In this document: one piece after another, positions 26,608 through 36,700 of the stretch
How the letters are laid out: every line of letters starts with the position of its first letter
Position numbering within the stretch: position 1 is the first letter of the stretch
Assembly (NCBI GenBank): GCA_017938145.1
Contig: JAGBCB010000070.1
Coordinates: 1 to 49,960, forward strand
Direction: 5' to 3'
Length of the DNA stretch: 49,960 nucleotides
DNA from: Lachnospiraceae bacterium
GTDB lineage: Bacteria > Bacillota > Clostridia > Lachnospirales > Lachnospiraceae
Notes under the pieces: generated by a model
What the model was told of the DNA's origin: nothing
The model's database searches: none
The model's input: the letters and a program-made list of their open reading frames with translations, nothing else
Position numbers and translations under genes: made by a program

Positions 26608-26662
26608 GCTGCTGCAAAAGACAGGCGTTTGTCTGGCCAATGTCTTTTGCAGCGGCTTTTTT
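26608..26662 (+). terminator. Terminator of the opp operon
   Basis: A 16-nt arm at 26608-26623 pairs with 26641-26656 (one G-T pair) around a 17-nt loop, followed by six T. Confidence 0.93.
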
Positions 26663-26676
26663 CAAGGAGATTTTGA

Positions 26677-27066
26677 ATGAAGAAATATATAATACAGGTT
26701 GGAATCGGACTGCTGTTTGCGGCTGCAATTATTTTTTACCGCATGCCACAGATGGAAGAAGGAACAGCAGGTGTTCTGATGGCGGTCAGTGACGGATTTA
26801 CGGTGACAGGATTGCTTTATATCTGTTTTGGCATATTACTGTTTGCCTCTGGTACCGGTTTTTTTGATTTTCTGGGATATGCTTCCCACAGGGTCATTGA
26901 ATTTTTTATTCCGCGGCTGGACAAAGGAACAGAAAACTATTATGAATATAAAGTAAAAAAGCAGGAAGAACGGAAGAAATTTTCCCTGAAGTCCACTTTG
27001 CTGGTTGGTCTGGGATTTGTAGGAATTGCCGTGATTTTTACAATGCTCTGGTATCAGACGGTTTAA
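26677..27066 (+). CDS. DUF3899 family small membrane protein
   Basis: 129 residues, ATG 26677 with AAGGAGA upstream. It has three hydrophobic segments (about residues 5-22, 40-62 and 105-125) and a charged loop between the second and third. The middle region SDGFTVTGLLYICFGILLF followed by GFFDFLGYA matches the DUF3899 pattern of unknown function. It directly precedes a zinc-ribbon membrane protein gene with about 48 bases between, so the two probably share a transcript. Confidence 0.75.
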   Translation: MKKYIIQVGIGLLFAAAIIFYRMPQMEEGTAGVLMAVSDGFTVTGLLYICFGILLFASGTGFFDFLGYASHRVIEFFIPRLDKGTENYYEYKVKKQEERKKFSLKSTLLVGLGFVGIAVIFTMLWYQTV

Positions 27067-27114
27067 GCGCCATTGTCCTGTCAGACAGGAAATTCCATAC
27101 AGGAGGAAAACAGA

Positions 27115-27570
27115 ATGGGTTTAATTACATGCTCCAAATGTAAAAAGATTTATGATTATGAAAAGTACAGTGGTATTTGTCCGAAATGTGCCCGTTACAA
27201 CAGTGAGAATTCTGCTTCGGAAGAACATCAGGAACTGCATGACCGCTATGATGGTGGTTACAGCCATACTGCCCAGGACAGCCACCATTCTTACCATCAG
27301 AAATATGATGAAAACCCGGACCCGCATGGAAATGGGACAGAGGCGTGGAAGGACACGATGGAAACGGTGCAGAAGAACCTGAAGGATGCAGCGGAAACCG
27401 TTGGAAAAACAATAACTTCACAGGTGCAGGGAGCAGTGGGGAATCAGCAGGAAAAAAAGAGAAACAAGCGGTTGAAAGTGCTCATTGGTGTACTAATTTT
27501 TGTGTTTGTAGTCAATTTTGTCCTGCCATTGCTGTTTATTTTATTTTCTGCTGTTTTTATAGGTTTTTAG
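27115..27570 (+). CDS. Zinc-ribbon protein with C-terminal membrane anchor
   Basis: 151 residues from ATG 27115, which has CAGGAGG upstream; a longer frame from 27073 lacks a ribosome site. The N terminus holds two CxxC pairs (CSKC and CPKC, 14 residues between) forming a zinc ribbon. A His/Asp/Tyr-rich linker and a helical stretch (about residues 75-110) follow. A strongly hydrophobic tail (about residues 122-150) is a membrane anchor, so the ribbon would face the cytoplasm. No known family is recognised. It is followed by a very strong terminator. Confidence 0.72.
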   Translation: MGLITCSKCKKIYDYEKYSGICPKCARYNSENSASEEHQELHDRYDGGYSHTAQDSHHSYHQKYDENPDPHGNGTEAWKDTMETVQKNLKDAAETVGKTITSQVQGAVGNQQEKKRNKRLKVLIGVLIFVFVVNFVLPLLFILFSAVFIGF

Positions 27571-27608
27571 GGATATATCGCAGCGTTTAACAGTACAGTA
27601 ACAGGAAG

Positions 27609-27669
27609 GATACCGGTATGTAGTTCCGGCTTTGCAGAAAAAGCTGGAACTACATGCCGGTATCTTTTT
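27609..27669 (+). terminator. Strong terminator after the zinc-ribbon gene
   Basis: GATACCGGTATGTAGTTCC (from 27609) pairs with the complementary arm ending at 27664 with few mismatches around a short A-rich loop, then five T. Confidence 0.93.
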
Positions 27670-27774
27670 AGTATGGCATACAGACGAACGAATATTCGAA
27701 AAAATATTGACAGGAAGAAGGAAGAGTGGTATGATATAAACAAACAGATGTTCTGTAAAGAAATGAGGGATAGT

Positions 27775-29280
27775 ATGAATCTTATGGAAAAACTTCATAT
27801 ACTCGCAGATTCTGCGAAATACGATGTTGCCTGTACCTCCAGTGGTTCTGCCAGGAAAGGGGTTGCCGGCGCCATTGGCAATTCCGTGGCTCCCGGTATC
27901 TGCCACACGTTTTCTGCGGATGGCAGGTGCATTTCTTTACTTAAAATCCTTTATACCAATCATTGCATTTTTGACTGCAAATACTGTATTAATCGTTTTT
28001 CCAATGATGTGGTGCGTACCAGTTTTACTCCGGAGGAGGTCTGTACCCTCACTATGGAGTTTTACCGCAGAAATTATATCGAGGGTTTGTTTTTAAGCTC
28101 CGGGATCAATCATACGCCCAACGCAACCATGACTGAAATCGTAGAAACGTTAATGCTTCTGCGTGAAAAGTATCATTTTAACGGTTACATACATTGTAAA
28201 GCAATTCCGGGAGCGGACCCGGATTTAGTAGAGCTGGCAGGCTGGTATGCGGACCGTATGAGTGTAAATCTGGAGCTTCCTACTACAGAGGGGCTGAGAG
28301 CACTGGCACCTCATAAAAACCGTAAAAACATTCTTCTTCCCATGCGTCAGATTCAGTCCGGCATAGAAGAAAATATGCAGTCACTGGGAGTTCAGGACAG
28401 CCGGGGACGTTACTGGTATACCGCCAGGGAACTGGGCAGGAAAGAAGAAAATACCACCCTTTTACTACGGGAACAGCTTCGGCAGAAACTCCTGTCAGAA
28501 AAGGAAACAGGAGGCAGGGAGCCGGATCTGTTCCAGGAAGTACAACATGTCTCCGGAACTTCGGGACTGCATATGAAGAAGGAAGCGAAATGGGCAAACC
28601 AGCAGCATACCGGCCGTTTTGTGCCTGCCGGTCAGTCCACACAGATGATTATCGGAGCAACCGGGGAGAGTGATTACCAGATTCTGTCCGTGTCCGAGGC
28701 ATTATATAAAAAATTTGATTTAAAACGTGTATTTTATTCCGCTTTTATCCGGGTTAATGAGGATTCCAGCCTGCCGGTTCTGCCGGGCGGCCCGCCATTG
28801 CTCAGGGAACACCGGCTGTATCAGGCAGACTGGCTGCTGCGGTACTATGGGTTTGAGGCGAAAGAACTTCTTTCAGAAAACCAGCCCAATTTTAATGAAT
28901 TTCTTGATCCGAAATGCGACTGGGCACTGCGTCATCCGGAGCAGTTTCCGGTAGAAGTAAACCGGGCTGATTATTATACGCTGCTGCGGGTGCCCGGAAT
29001 TGGAGTGAAGTCTGCCAGACGCATTGTACAGGCCAGAAAGACAGCCAGACTGGATTTTCCGGATTTGAAGAAAGCAGGGGTGGTTTTGAAGCGTGCCGTT
29101 TATTTTATTACCTGTGGCGGAGCATGGTACTATTCCATGAAAATGACCCAGGGTCTGATTCTTCAGAATCTTCTGTTGTCGGAAAAAATACCGAAACAGC
29201 CGGAGAATATACGGTATGAACAGTTGTCCCTGTTTGATGGAACTTATCAGGATTTTTTATGTGAGAGTGGTACAGCATGA
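27775..29280 (+). CDS. Putative DNA modification/repair radical SAM protein (TIGR03916 type)
   Basis: 501 residues from ATG 27775 (GAGGGATAG upstream); an upstream frame from 27673 begins inside the previous terminator region and is rejected. The radical SAM cluster motif is CIFDCKYC (CX3CX2C). The opening LHILADSAKYDVACTSSGSA is characteristic of the family annotated as a radical SAM protein linked to uracil-DNA glycosylase. A helix-hairpin-helix (LLRVPGIGVKSARRIVQARK) near residue 400-420 supports DNA binding. The stop overlaps the start of its standard partner (ATGA). The chemical substrate is unknown. Confidence 0.9.
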   Translation: MNLMEKLHILADSAKYDVACTSSGSARKGVAGAIGNSVAPGICHTFSADGRCISLLKILYTNHCIFDCKYCINRFSNDVVRTSFTPEEVCTLTMEFYRRNYIEGLFLSSGINHTPNATMTEIVETLMLLREKYHFNGYIHCKAIPGADPDLVELAGWYADRMSVNLELPTTEGLRALAPHKNRKNILLPMRQIQSGIEENMQSLGVQDSRGRYWYTARELGRKEENTTLLLREQLRQKLLSEKETGGREPDLFQEVQHVSGTSGLHMKKEAKWANQQHTGRFVPAGQSTQMIIGATGESDYQILSVSEALYKKFDLKRVFYSAFIRVNEDSSLPVLPGGPPLLREHRLYQADWLLRYYGFEAKELLSENQPNFNEFLDPKCDWALRHPEQFPVEVNRADYYTLLRVPGIGVKSARRIVQARKTARLDFPDLKKAGVVLKRAVYFITCGGAWYYSMKMTQGLILQNLLLSEKIPKQPENIRYEQLSLFDGTYQDFLCESGTA

Positions 29281-30059
29281 AGTATATATTACAATGTGAA
29301 GACAGTATCGAAGGCATTTTTTCGGCAGTATACAGTGCCTGGGAACTAAAATACGGTCATGAAAATACTGCTATCCAGGTGCTGGGAGGAGAGGAAGAAA
29401 CGCTGGAGCTGTTTACTACGTATATTCCCCTAAAGCCGGATGTGGAAAAAGCACAAAAAGTATTAAATACGATTCAGCGCGTATGTTCTGAAGCGGTATA
29501 TGAGCGGTTATTTTATGCGGCGTGTTCAGATGCGGCAGACAAGGCGGACACGATATACCGTTACATCCAGACGGCTTTGCGGATGGGAAGCAGGGTGGTA
29601 AATCATCTGGCAGACCCGGCGGTAGCCCGGGTAATGGAGCTTTCCAGAGCCGTAGGCAATGCGCAGCACCATTATCTTGGTTTCCTGCGCTTTATCGAAA
29701 TACCAGAGCATATTTTACTGGCCCGGTATGAACCGAAACACCGCCTGACGGAGCTGATAATGCCTCATTTTGTAGAACGTTTTCCAGAGGAACGGTTTGT
29801 TATCTGGGATACTGTGCGCAATGTGACAGGAGTGCATGTTCCGGGAGAATCGTTTGTTATGCTTCATCTGACGGAAGCACAGACTGCTGTTTTACGGGAC
29901 TATACGGAAGATAACATGGAGGCAGAGCAGCTGTGGCGGGCATTTGTAGAGAGCATTAGTATAAAAGAACGGGAAAATAAAAAGCTGCAAAGAAATAACA
30001 TTCCGCTACATTTCAGAACGTATATGCCGGAATTTAAGAAGGGAGAAGAAAGACCATGA
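29277..30059 (+). CDS. TIGR03915 family putative DNA repair protein, partner of the radical SAM protein
   Basis: 260 residues, start overlapping the radical SAM stop. The opening YILQCEDSIEGIFSAVYSAWE, the central GSRVVNHLADPAVARVMELS, and the motif HHYLGFLRF are those of the SAM-linked DNA-metabolism family (also called DUF4130). In other bacteria this domain can be fused to a uracil-DNA glycosylase; here it stands alone. Translational coupling to the radical SAM gene upstream and an ATGA overlap with the GNAT gene downstream make a tight three-gene unit. Confidence 0.88.
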   Translation: MKYILQCEDSIEGIFSAVYSAWELKYGHENTAIQVLGGEEETLELFTTYIPLKPDVEKAQKVLNTIQRVCSEAVYERLFYAACSDAADKADTIYRYIQTALRMGSRVVNHLADPAVARVMELSRAVGNAQHHYLGFLRFIEIPEHILLARYEPKHRLTELIMPHFVERFPEERFVIWDTVRNVTGVHVPGESFVMLHLTEAQTAVLRDYTEDNMEAEQLWRAFVESISIKERENKKLQRNNIPLHFRTYMPEFKKGEERP

Positions 30060-30946
30060 ATGTAGTTGGGGCAACAGATATTAGTTTTTCTTACCAGATA
30101 GGGGAGAGTGAGTGGAACATGGGAGCAAAATATCAGTTAAAGGCAGTAGTATTTGATGTGATAGAAGAATGCAGGGAATTAAAAAAGGCTCTTTCCGAAG
30201 AGGGGATTTTAGTAATTGTTCCTTTCTTTGGACTACAGGTGGAGAGTACCCTGCTGGAAATGCTCAGGGAAACGGAGCTTACCCTGGGGGACTGTCTGAT
30301 GGTTACAAATAATGACCAGCATGCCAGAGTTGCCACACGACTCGGACTGGTGACAGTTGGCTGTGTAGAAGGACATTTTGAGATTCCAAAGGTAGATACT
30401 CTTCTGGAAGCACCGGGAGAAGTATCGGTCTGTTATCTGAACCAGGTATACTGCCATGCAAAGGGATTTCCGGCATTTATTACAGAAACAGAGCGCTGCA
30501 TTATCCGGGAACTGGCAGAAGAAGATATGGATGAACTGTATGAAATTCTGACAGACCGGGAAGTGGCAAAATATCTCCCGGTTAAAGAAGGTGACAGGGA
30601 AGAGGAAATGGAAAAACTGATTTCGTATGTATCCTGTGTGTATTCCTTCTATGGCTATGGTTACTGGGGTGTATTTTCCAGGGCAACAGGAGAATTAATT
30701 GGCAGGGCAGGATTTAAGGAAGGCAGTTATCCTCTGGAAGCAGGCTATGTGATAAAACGTGCGGAATGGGGAAAAGGTCTGGCTACGGAAGTACTGTCTG
30801 CACTGGTACAGTATGCAGAACAGGAACTGGATTGTACCGAAGTTTTTGTAAAAATTGATGAGGAAAATAAAGCTTCCGCCAGAGTAGCGCAAAAGTGTGG
30901 TGTAACGATGCTACCCGCCTGTCAGGAGCAGGAAGAAAATCTTTAA
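30056..30946 (+). CDS. GNAT-family acetyltransferase with N-terminal HAD-like region
   Basis: 296 residues, start overlapping the previous stop. The C-terminal half (about residues 142-290) is a GNAT domain: IIRELAEEDMDELYEILTD, then GYGYWGVFSRATGELIGRAG, the acetyl-CoA-binding region EWGKGLATEVLSAL, and ENKASARVAQKCG. The N-terminal half (about residues 25-120) has a weak HAD-like pattern, with LMVTNNDQHARVATRLGL resembling the HAD nucleotide-handling segment, but catalytic Asp residues are not clear. An alternative start at 30119 would shorten it slightly. Substrate unknown. Confidence 0.75.
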   Translation: MNVVGATDISFSYQIGESEWNMGAKYQLKAVVFDVIEECRELKKALSEEGILVIVPFFGLQVESTLLEMLRETELTLGDCLMVTNNDQHARVATRLGLVTVGCVEGHFEIPKVDTLLEAPGEVSVCYLNQVYCHAKGFPAFITETERCIIRELAEEDMDELYEILTDREVAKYLPVKEGDREEEMEKLISYVSCVYSFYGYGYWGVFSRATGELIGRAGFKEGSYPLEAGYVIKRAEWGKGLATEVLSALVQYAEQELDCTEVFVKIDEENKASARVAQKCGVTMLPACQEQEENL

Positions 30947-30963
30947 ACCATAGGGAAATATGT

Positions 30964-30994
30964 AATAGGCTTAGGCAGAAAACCTGAGCCTATT
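30964..30994. terminator. Bidirectional terminator
   Basis: AATAGGCTTAGG (30964-30975) pairs with CCTGAGCCTATT (30983-30994), with one G-T pair. It sits between the converging GNAT gene and lipoprotein gene and can serve both. Confidence 0.75.
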
Positions 30995-30999
30995 TCGTA

Positions 31000-31383
31000 T
31001 TAACGGTTGCTTTCGTTTGTGGTGGAATTATTCGTATCTGTATTGGTATTATTATTATGATTGTTGTCATCACCAGTCAGACCGTCACCGATGTCATTGA
31101 CTGCATCGCCTACACCATCAATCACATCTTCTGCACCATTGATGATACCATCACCGGTGTCTTCGATACCTTCCATAATGCCGTCACCTAAATTGTCCGG
31201 AGTATCCGTTGGAGCAGTTGTAATCTGTGGTGTTACGGTTGGGGACGGAGTAGTAGTATTCCTTCCATTGGTACCATTTGTCACAGAATTGTTATTGTCT
31301 CCTGAGTTGTCACGACCGCAGGCAGCAAAGCTGCAGAACAGCATGCAGCAAAGAGCGAGCATGAAAAATTTCTGCTTTTTCAT
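31000..31383 (-). CDS. Small lipoprotein with Asn/Thr/Gly/Asp-rich low-complexity body
   Basis: 127 residues on the minus strand; AGGAGG lies 6 bases before its ATG at 31383. The signal peptide ends in lipobox FAAC (Cys near residue 22). The rest is low complexity: an Asn/Thr/Pro stretch, then short repeats of the form GDGIxDGxED / GDAVNDIGDG (about residues 66-105), then an Asn/Thr tail. The Asp/Gly repeats could bind Ca2+ or simply be a flexible surface stretch. No family is recognised. It is the only core gene here on the minus strand. Confidence 0.8.
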   Translation of the reverse strand: MKKQKFFMLALCCMLFCSFAACGRDNSGDNNNSVTNGTNGRNTTTPSPTVTPQITTAPTDTPDNLGDGIMEGIEDTGDGIINGAEDVIDGVGDAVNDIGDGLTGDDNNHNNNTNTDTNNSTTNESNR

Positions 31384-31554
31384 AAAGCACCTCCTATAGG
31401 ATTAAATTGTTTTGACGAAGCATCGTCTATGTGTAGTATTTGCGGTGTGGGAAATGTTATACATGGAAAGCATAGTGACAGATGAATTTTTTTCTGGTAA
31501 AATAAAAAAGAAAGTTTGTTGTAAGAAACAGATGTTCCTGAAACGGAGGTTATT

Positions 31555-32067
31555 ATGGAAATAGAGCGTAAATTTACAGTAAAAAAATTGCCGGAAAATT
31601 TAGAACAGTATGAAAAAAAAGAAATAGAACAGGCATATCTTTGTACTGGCCCGGTGGTGAGAATCAGGAAAAGTAATGAGGATTATATTTTGACATACAA
31701 ATCAAAAAAAGGAGTGGTTCTTCCGGAACATGCTACTGCCAGAAGCTGTGAGGAAGTGGAGCTTCCATTGACAAGGGAAGCATATGAACATTTACGTGAA
31801 AAAGCAGATGGGCAGGTAATTGCAAAGACAAGATATCTGATTCCTATAGAGAATGGAAGAAAAATTGAGCTGGATATGTTTCATGGATATCTGGAAGGGC
31901 TGATTTTTGCTGAAGTGGAATTTGGCAGTGAAGAAGAGGCAGCGGCTTACCAGATGCCGGACTGGTTTGCAGAGGATGTGACCTTTGACCGTCGTTACAG
32001 CAATGCAGTCATGACACGTTATACAAGCCTTAAGGAACTGCAGGACAGCAGTCCGGCGGGAAAATAA
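31555..32067 (+). CDS. CYTH domain protein (triphosphate tunnel metalloenzyme)
   Basis: 170 residues, ATG 31555 with ACGGAGG upstream. The N-terminal EIERKF is the ExExK signature of the CYTH/TTM superfamily. Alternating Lys/Arg residues (VRIRKS, TYKSKK), later Arg (TRYLIP) and acidic strands (KIELDMFHG, AEVEFGSEEEA) line the expected tunnel. Bacterial members act on inorganic triphosphate or nucleotide triphosphates with divalent metal. It lies 15 bases upstream of the rRNA methyltransferase gene and is probably co-transcribed. Confidence 0.92.
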   Translation: MEIERKFTVKKLPENLEQYEKKEIEQAYLCTGPVVRIRKSNEDYILTYKSKKGVVLPEHATARSCEEVELPLTREAYEHLREKADGQVIAKTRYLIPIENGRKIELDMFHGYLEGLIFAEVEFGSEEEAAAYQMPDWFAEDVTFDRRYSNAVMTRYTSLKELQDSSPAGK

Positions 32068-32082
32068 CGATAAAACGATGAA

Positions 32083-33459
32083 ATGAGAGAAATGGAGATT
32101 AAAATCGGAATGAAAAAGGGTGAAGAATATACTGGTGTTGTAGTACGGACAGAATTTCCCAATAAAGGAATTGTAGAACTGGAAGACCGGAAGATTATTG
32201 TGAAAAATACGGTTCCGGGACAGAAGATACGGTTCCGTATTGCCAAATTGAAGCAGGGAAGAGGAGAAGGAACCCTGCTGGAAATTGTGGAGAAAGCTCC
32301 GGAAGAGGTGGCATCTGCCTGTCCACATTTTGGTATCTGTGGTGGTTGTGTTTATCAGTCCCTGCCATACGAAGAACAGCTGAAACTGAAAGCAGGTCAG
32401 GTAAAGAAATTATTGGACCCGGTGGCAGGAGAGTATGAATTTCTTGGAATTAAAGGCAGTCCGAAACCATTGGAATACCGTAACAAGATGGAGTTTTCTT
32501 TTGGTGATGAAGTAAAAGGCGGCGAACTTATGCTGGGACTTCATAAACGGGGAAGTTTTTATGATATCGTGGATGTCAGCGAATGTACGCTTGTACATCC
32601 GGATTTCAGGAAAATTCTCGTTTGCGTGAGAGATTACTGCAGGGAGCAGGGACTGCCATATTACCATAAAATGAGCCACGAAGGATATCTGCGCCATCTG
32701 CTGGTGCGCCGGGCAGAAAAGACGGGGGAGATTTTAGTAAATCTGGTGACAATTTCCCAAAAAGAACTGTCACTGGAACCATTAAAGGAGCGTCTGTTGT
32801 CGCTGCCGTTGGAAGGAAAATTTGCCGGAATCCTGCATAGCCTGAATGATGGTCTGGCAGATGTGGTTCGTAGTGAAAAAACAGAAGTGTTGTATGGCGA
32901 AGAATATTTTTATGAAGAGATACTTGGACTTCGCTTTAAAATTTCAACATATTCCTTCTTTCAGACCAACTCCCTGGGGGCAGAAGTGTTGTACAGCCAG
33001 GCAAGGGAATTTATTGGCGAAGGAAACCGTAAGGTAGTATATGATTTATACAGCGGCACAGGTACAATCGCCCAGCTGATGGCTCCGGCAGCGGAAAAAG
33101 TCATAGGGGTGGAAATTATTGAAGAAGCAGTGGAGGCTGCCAGGGAAAATGCTGCAGGTAATGGACTGGAGAACTGTGAATTTATTGCCGGGGATGTGCT
33201 TAAGGTTCTGGACAGCATTGAGGAAAAGCCGGAATATATCATTCTGGACCCGCCACGGGATGGAATTCATCCAAAAGCTCTGCAGAAGATTATTGCTTAC
33301 GGTGTGGAACGTATGGTATATATTTCCTGCAAACCGACCAGTCTGGCAAGGGACCTGGAAGCATTGACCGCAGGAGGTTACCGGGTGGAAAAGGTGGTAT
33401 GTGTAGATATGTTTCCACAGACAGCTTCGGTTGAAACCATTGCGTTACTATCAAAATAG
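32083..33459 (+). CDS. rlmD: 23S rRNA (uracil-5-)-methyltransferase, RlmD/RlmCD type
   Basis: 458 residues if started at 32083; ATG 32110 is an alternative better placed against GGAG at 32094. An N-terminal TRAM RNA-binding domain (KKGEEYTGVVVRTEF...) is followed by an Fe-S Cys cluster (CPHFGICGGC), the SAM motif YDLYSGTGTIAQL, ILDPPRDGIHP, and the catalytic-Cys segment YISCKPTSLARDL near residue 410. The enzyme makes m5U in 23S rRNA; in Firmicutes one such protein can modify both positions 747 and 1939. It could also be the tRNA-directed paralog, which sequence alone does not settle. Confidence 0.92.
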   Translation: MREMEIKIGMKKGEEYTGVVVRTEFPNKGIVELEDRKIIVKNTVPGQKIRFRIAKLKQGRGEGTLLEIVEKAPEEVASACPHFGICGGCVYQSLPYEEQLKLKAGQVKKLLDPVAGEYEFLGIKGSPKPLEYRNKMEFSFGDEVKGGELMLGLHKRGSFYDIVDVSECTLVHPDFRKILVCVRDYCREQGLPYYHKMSHEGYLRHLLVRRAEKTGEILVNLVTISQKELSLEPLKERLLSLPLEGKFAGILHSLNDGLADVVRSEKTEVLYGEEYFYEEILGLRFKISTYSFFQTNSLGAEVLYSQAREFIGEGNRKVVYDLYSGTGTIAQLMAPAAEKVIGVEIIEEAVEAARENAAGNGLENCEFIAGDVLKVLDSIEEKPEYIILDPPRDGIHPKALQKIIAYGVERMVYISCKPTSLARDLEALTAGGYRVEKVVCVDMFPQTASVETIALLSK

Positions 33460-33511
33460 GATAAAAAAGAGCCGGAAAGATTTTTCAGACTGATGAAAAA
33501 TAAGATGTAAG

Positions 33512-33579
33512 TTCTTACAAAAATATTTGTAAGAAATGAAAGAAGCCAGGAATGCTATGAAACAGTAGTGCTGGCTTCT
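33512..33579 (+). terminator. Hairpins after rlmD
   Basis: TTCTTACAAA (33512-33521) pairs with TTTGTAAGAA (33526-33535). Next, AGAAGCCAG (33541-33549) pairs with CTGGCTTCT (33571-33579) and is followed by a T-rich tail. The second is the likely terminator. Confidence 0.75.
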
Positions 33580-33716
33580 TTATATTTATTAGTGCATAAT
33601 TCACAAAAAAATAATGTGAAATTCATGAAATATAGAGAAAATGACATGGAATGGAAGAAAAAATGGATGTAAGCATTTACTAAAATAGAAATACGTGGTA
33701 AAATAGAATTAACTTT

Positions 33717-33763
33717 ATGGGTGAAATTTTACCCATGAGAGATTTCATCCGCAGACTGCGGAT
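33717..33763 (+). promoter_or_regulatory. Leader hairpins before the pectin methylesterase gene
   Basis: ATGGGT (33717-33722) with ACCCAT (33731-33736), then ATCCGCA (33747-33753) with TGCGGAT (33757-33763), lie between AT-rich promoter-like sequence (TAAAAT boxes around 33680-33706) and the AAGGAGCGG ribosome site. These may be operators or leader structure. Confidence 0.4.
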
Positions 33764-33787
33764 AGAGTAAAAGGAGCGGGGTAGAAA

Positions 33788-36700
33788 ATGATACGTAACG
33801 GAAAAAAATGGAAAAAGACCCTTGCGGGTGTAGCTGTAGCTGGTATGGTGCTTTCACCAGTGTCCAATGCAGGTATCCAGATTGTATTTGCGGATGATTT
33901 GCTGATTTCTGCAAATCCAACGGTGGATGGTTCTGTCGTTTATGATTTTAAGGATGGTTCCATTGTGCCGACAGATACGGATGGCAAGAGCGATGTGACA
34001 TCAGCAGACGGAAAGCTGACAGTAAAAGTGGGTACACAGAATGCATACCAGTACAATGGAGCACAGCATGGCGTGGCATTCAAGGCAGGCAATTCGGTGG
34101 AAATTAAGGTAGATGGAGCTGTGACAGTAACGGTTGGCGACTGCCAGTATTCCAATGCCACAGAACTTACCATGGTGAATGCAGAAGGTACCTGGTCACA
34201 GACAGTTGCAACAGGTGCAGGCTGCCAGCATAATGATGGCAGTGCCATGGTGTTTCACTATGAGGGCGGTGCAACTACACTAATTTTGAATTTTGATAAC
34301 ACAGCCTATGTTCCAAGTATCACAGTGACACCAAATAAGGATGTTGTTACATATGATTTCCGGGATGGTTCCATTATTCCAACAGATACGGATGGCAAGA
34401 GTGATGTTACTTTTGGCAATATGACAGTAAAAGTAGGAACACAGAATGCATACCAGTACAATGGGGCGCAGCATGGTGTGGCATTCAAGGCAGGAAATTC
34501 CATTGAGTTCAAGGTAGATGGTCCTTCTGTGATTGAAGTGGGCGACTGCCAGTATTCCAATGCGAAGGAACTGACCATGACAAGTGCAGATGGTTCCTGG
34601 ACCCAGACAGTTCCTGGTGCCATGGGCTGCCAGCATAATGACGGAAGTGTCATGGTGTTCAAATATGATGGCGAAGCTACAACATTAACATTGAACTTTG
34701 ATAATACAGCGTATGTTCCAAGTATTACAGTAAAGAAACTGGTGGCAGATGTTCCGGATGAAAATGGTGTTCCAAAGGATTCCGTGTTTATGTACAATTT
34801 CCCGGCAGGGGATGTGCTTGTTTCAACAGAACATACAGCAGACAACCAGTTAAATGGTACAGCAACCAGCAAGGATGGTTTCCTTTCTGTGGTAAGTGCA
34901 GGCAGTGCTTATTTCCATGATATGGATCACGGTCTTGCAGTGACCAATGGTGACAAGATTGAAGTAAAGGTTGCGGGTGATGCAGTGATTACCCTGCTGA
35001 CCTGCCAGTACGGCGGAGGTGACGGAAGCTGGGTTGCTTCCACAACCAAAGGTGAGATTGTTTCTGAAACAAAACAGCCGGCCATTTTAGAAGAATATGA
35101 TGGACAGCCTGTAGTATTTAAGTATGAGGGTGTTGCTACTACACTTACCTTTACGTTAAAGGCAAATGATGGTGAATTCTATCTGCATGGTGTGAATGTG
35201 GCAAATCTTCCGGAAAAAACAGAAACTCCGGCAATGGTTGGCAACGGAAAAATTGATGTATGGGATTTTGGCGGAGAGCAGCTGGATCCTTCCAGATACA
35301 ACAATATGCTGACTGCTGACATGATTAACAGCTGGTATGATGACAGCATTGCAGAGGGTACCAGTGGCAACACACTTAAGAGCTTTGCAACAGAAGATGT
35401 TATGTTTAACTCCAGTGGTAAGACAAATAACCGTCTTCGTACAACAAACACTGCAGTTACCAGATATGATGACAAGAATAAGGTTTATACAGCAGCAGAC
35501 GGTACACAGACCACATTGAATGGTTTTGTATATTCCAACTCTGCTTCCACCTCCAGGGTATGGGTTGGTGTAAAGCTGTATGAAGGCGATATTTTAACAG
35601 CGTATACTTCTTCCAATGGCGGTATGGCAACAGTTACGGTAGAAACTCCAAGCGGTAAGCTGATTGAGGTTCCTTCCGATGGAAGCCAGGGTGCTGCCAT
35701 GAACAAGATTTATGCGGCTGAAACCGGTATTTACCGTTTATACTGCCTGGATGAAAAATTAGTGGTATGCCGTCTGGAAAGAGAGCATACGGCACCGGTT
35801 CTTGTATCCGGCAAGATTGAAAAGCCGGAAACATTGGGTGATTACACACTGATTTATACGAATAATAAGACCGGAGAAGCTGTGGAAGTAAAGCCGGAAG
35901 CAGACGGCTCTTATGAAGTATGGTTAAGAAATACATACGATTATACGGTATCTCTTGGAAATGCCAATGGTTATGTGGTAACAAGTGATGCCGTTGTGGA
36001 AATCAATGTTCCGGGTGCGGGACTTGTAGCAGGCGGTGTATACGAAGTAGTTCCTGGCGATATGTTAAAGGACATTGCAAAGAGATTTTCCAGTTCCATC
36101 TGGGAACTTGCAAAGTTAAATGCCATTGAAAATCCGGATATCATCCGTATTGGACAGAAGCTTCAGCTTCCTGGAGCGGAAACCTCTTCTGATACAGCAG
36201 CATCCACCGTTGATGTTACCGTAGAGGCAGTAGACCTTGTTTCCATGACAGGTAAGATTACCGGTCTTGGTGAGGATGTGGCTGACTTAAAGCTTTCCTT
36301 TGTAAATGAGGATATGATTTACGTACCGGAGCTTACCATCGAAGGAGATACTATCACAGCCCAGTTAGAGCGTGGAGTGACTTACGATATCGTAGCAGAA
36401 AATGTAAATGATTATTACTTGTCCGAAGCAGCAACAATTTCCCTGTCGGAAGATAAGGAACAGAATATTGTATTTGCAGCTAAGCCGGTATATGAAGTGG
36501 CATTAGAAACAACCGGCATCGAACCAGATGTCTGGGCTAATGCAGCAGTGACATTTACCAATATTAACGAAGCCGGATACTCTTATACATTCACACCGGC
36601 AGCAGAAAAGGTTGCACTCCGTGATGGTCAGTACAAGGTGACGGTTTCCGGTGTCGGCAGTGATGTAGCACAGAAGATGACAGCAGATGTTAAGGTGAAT

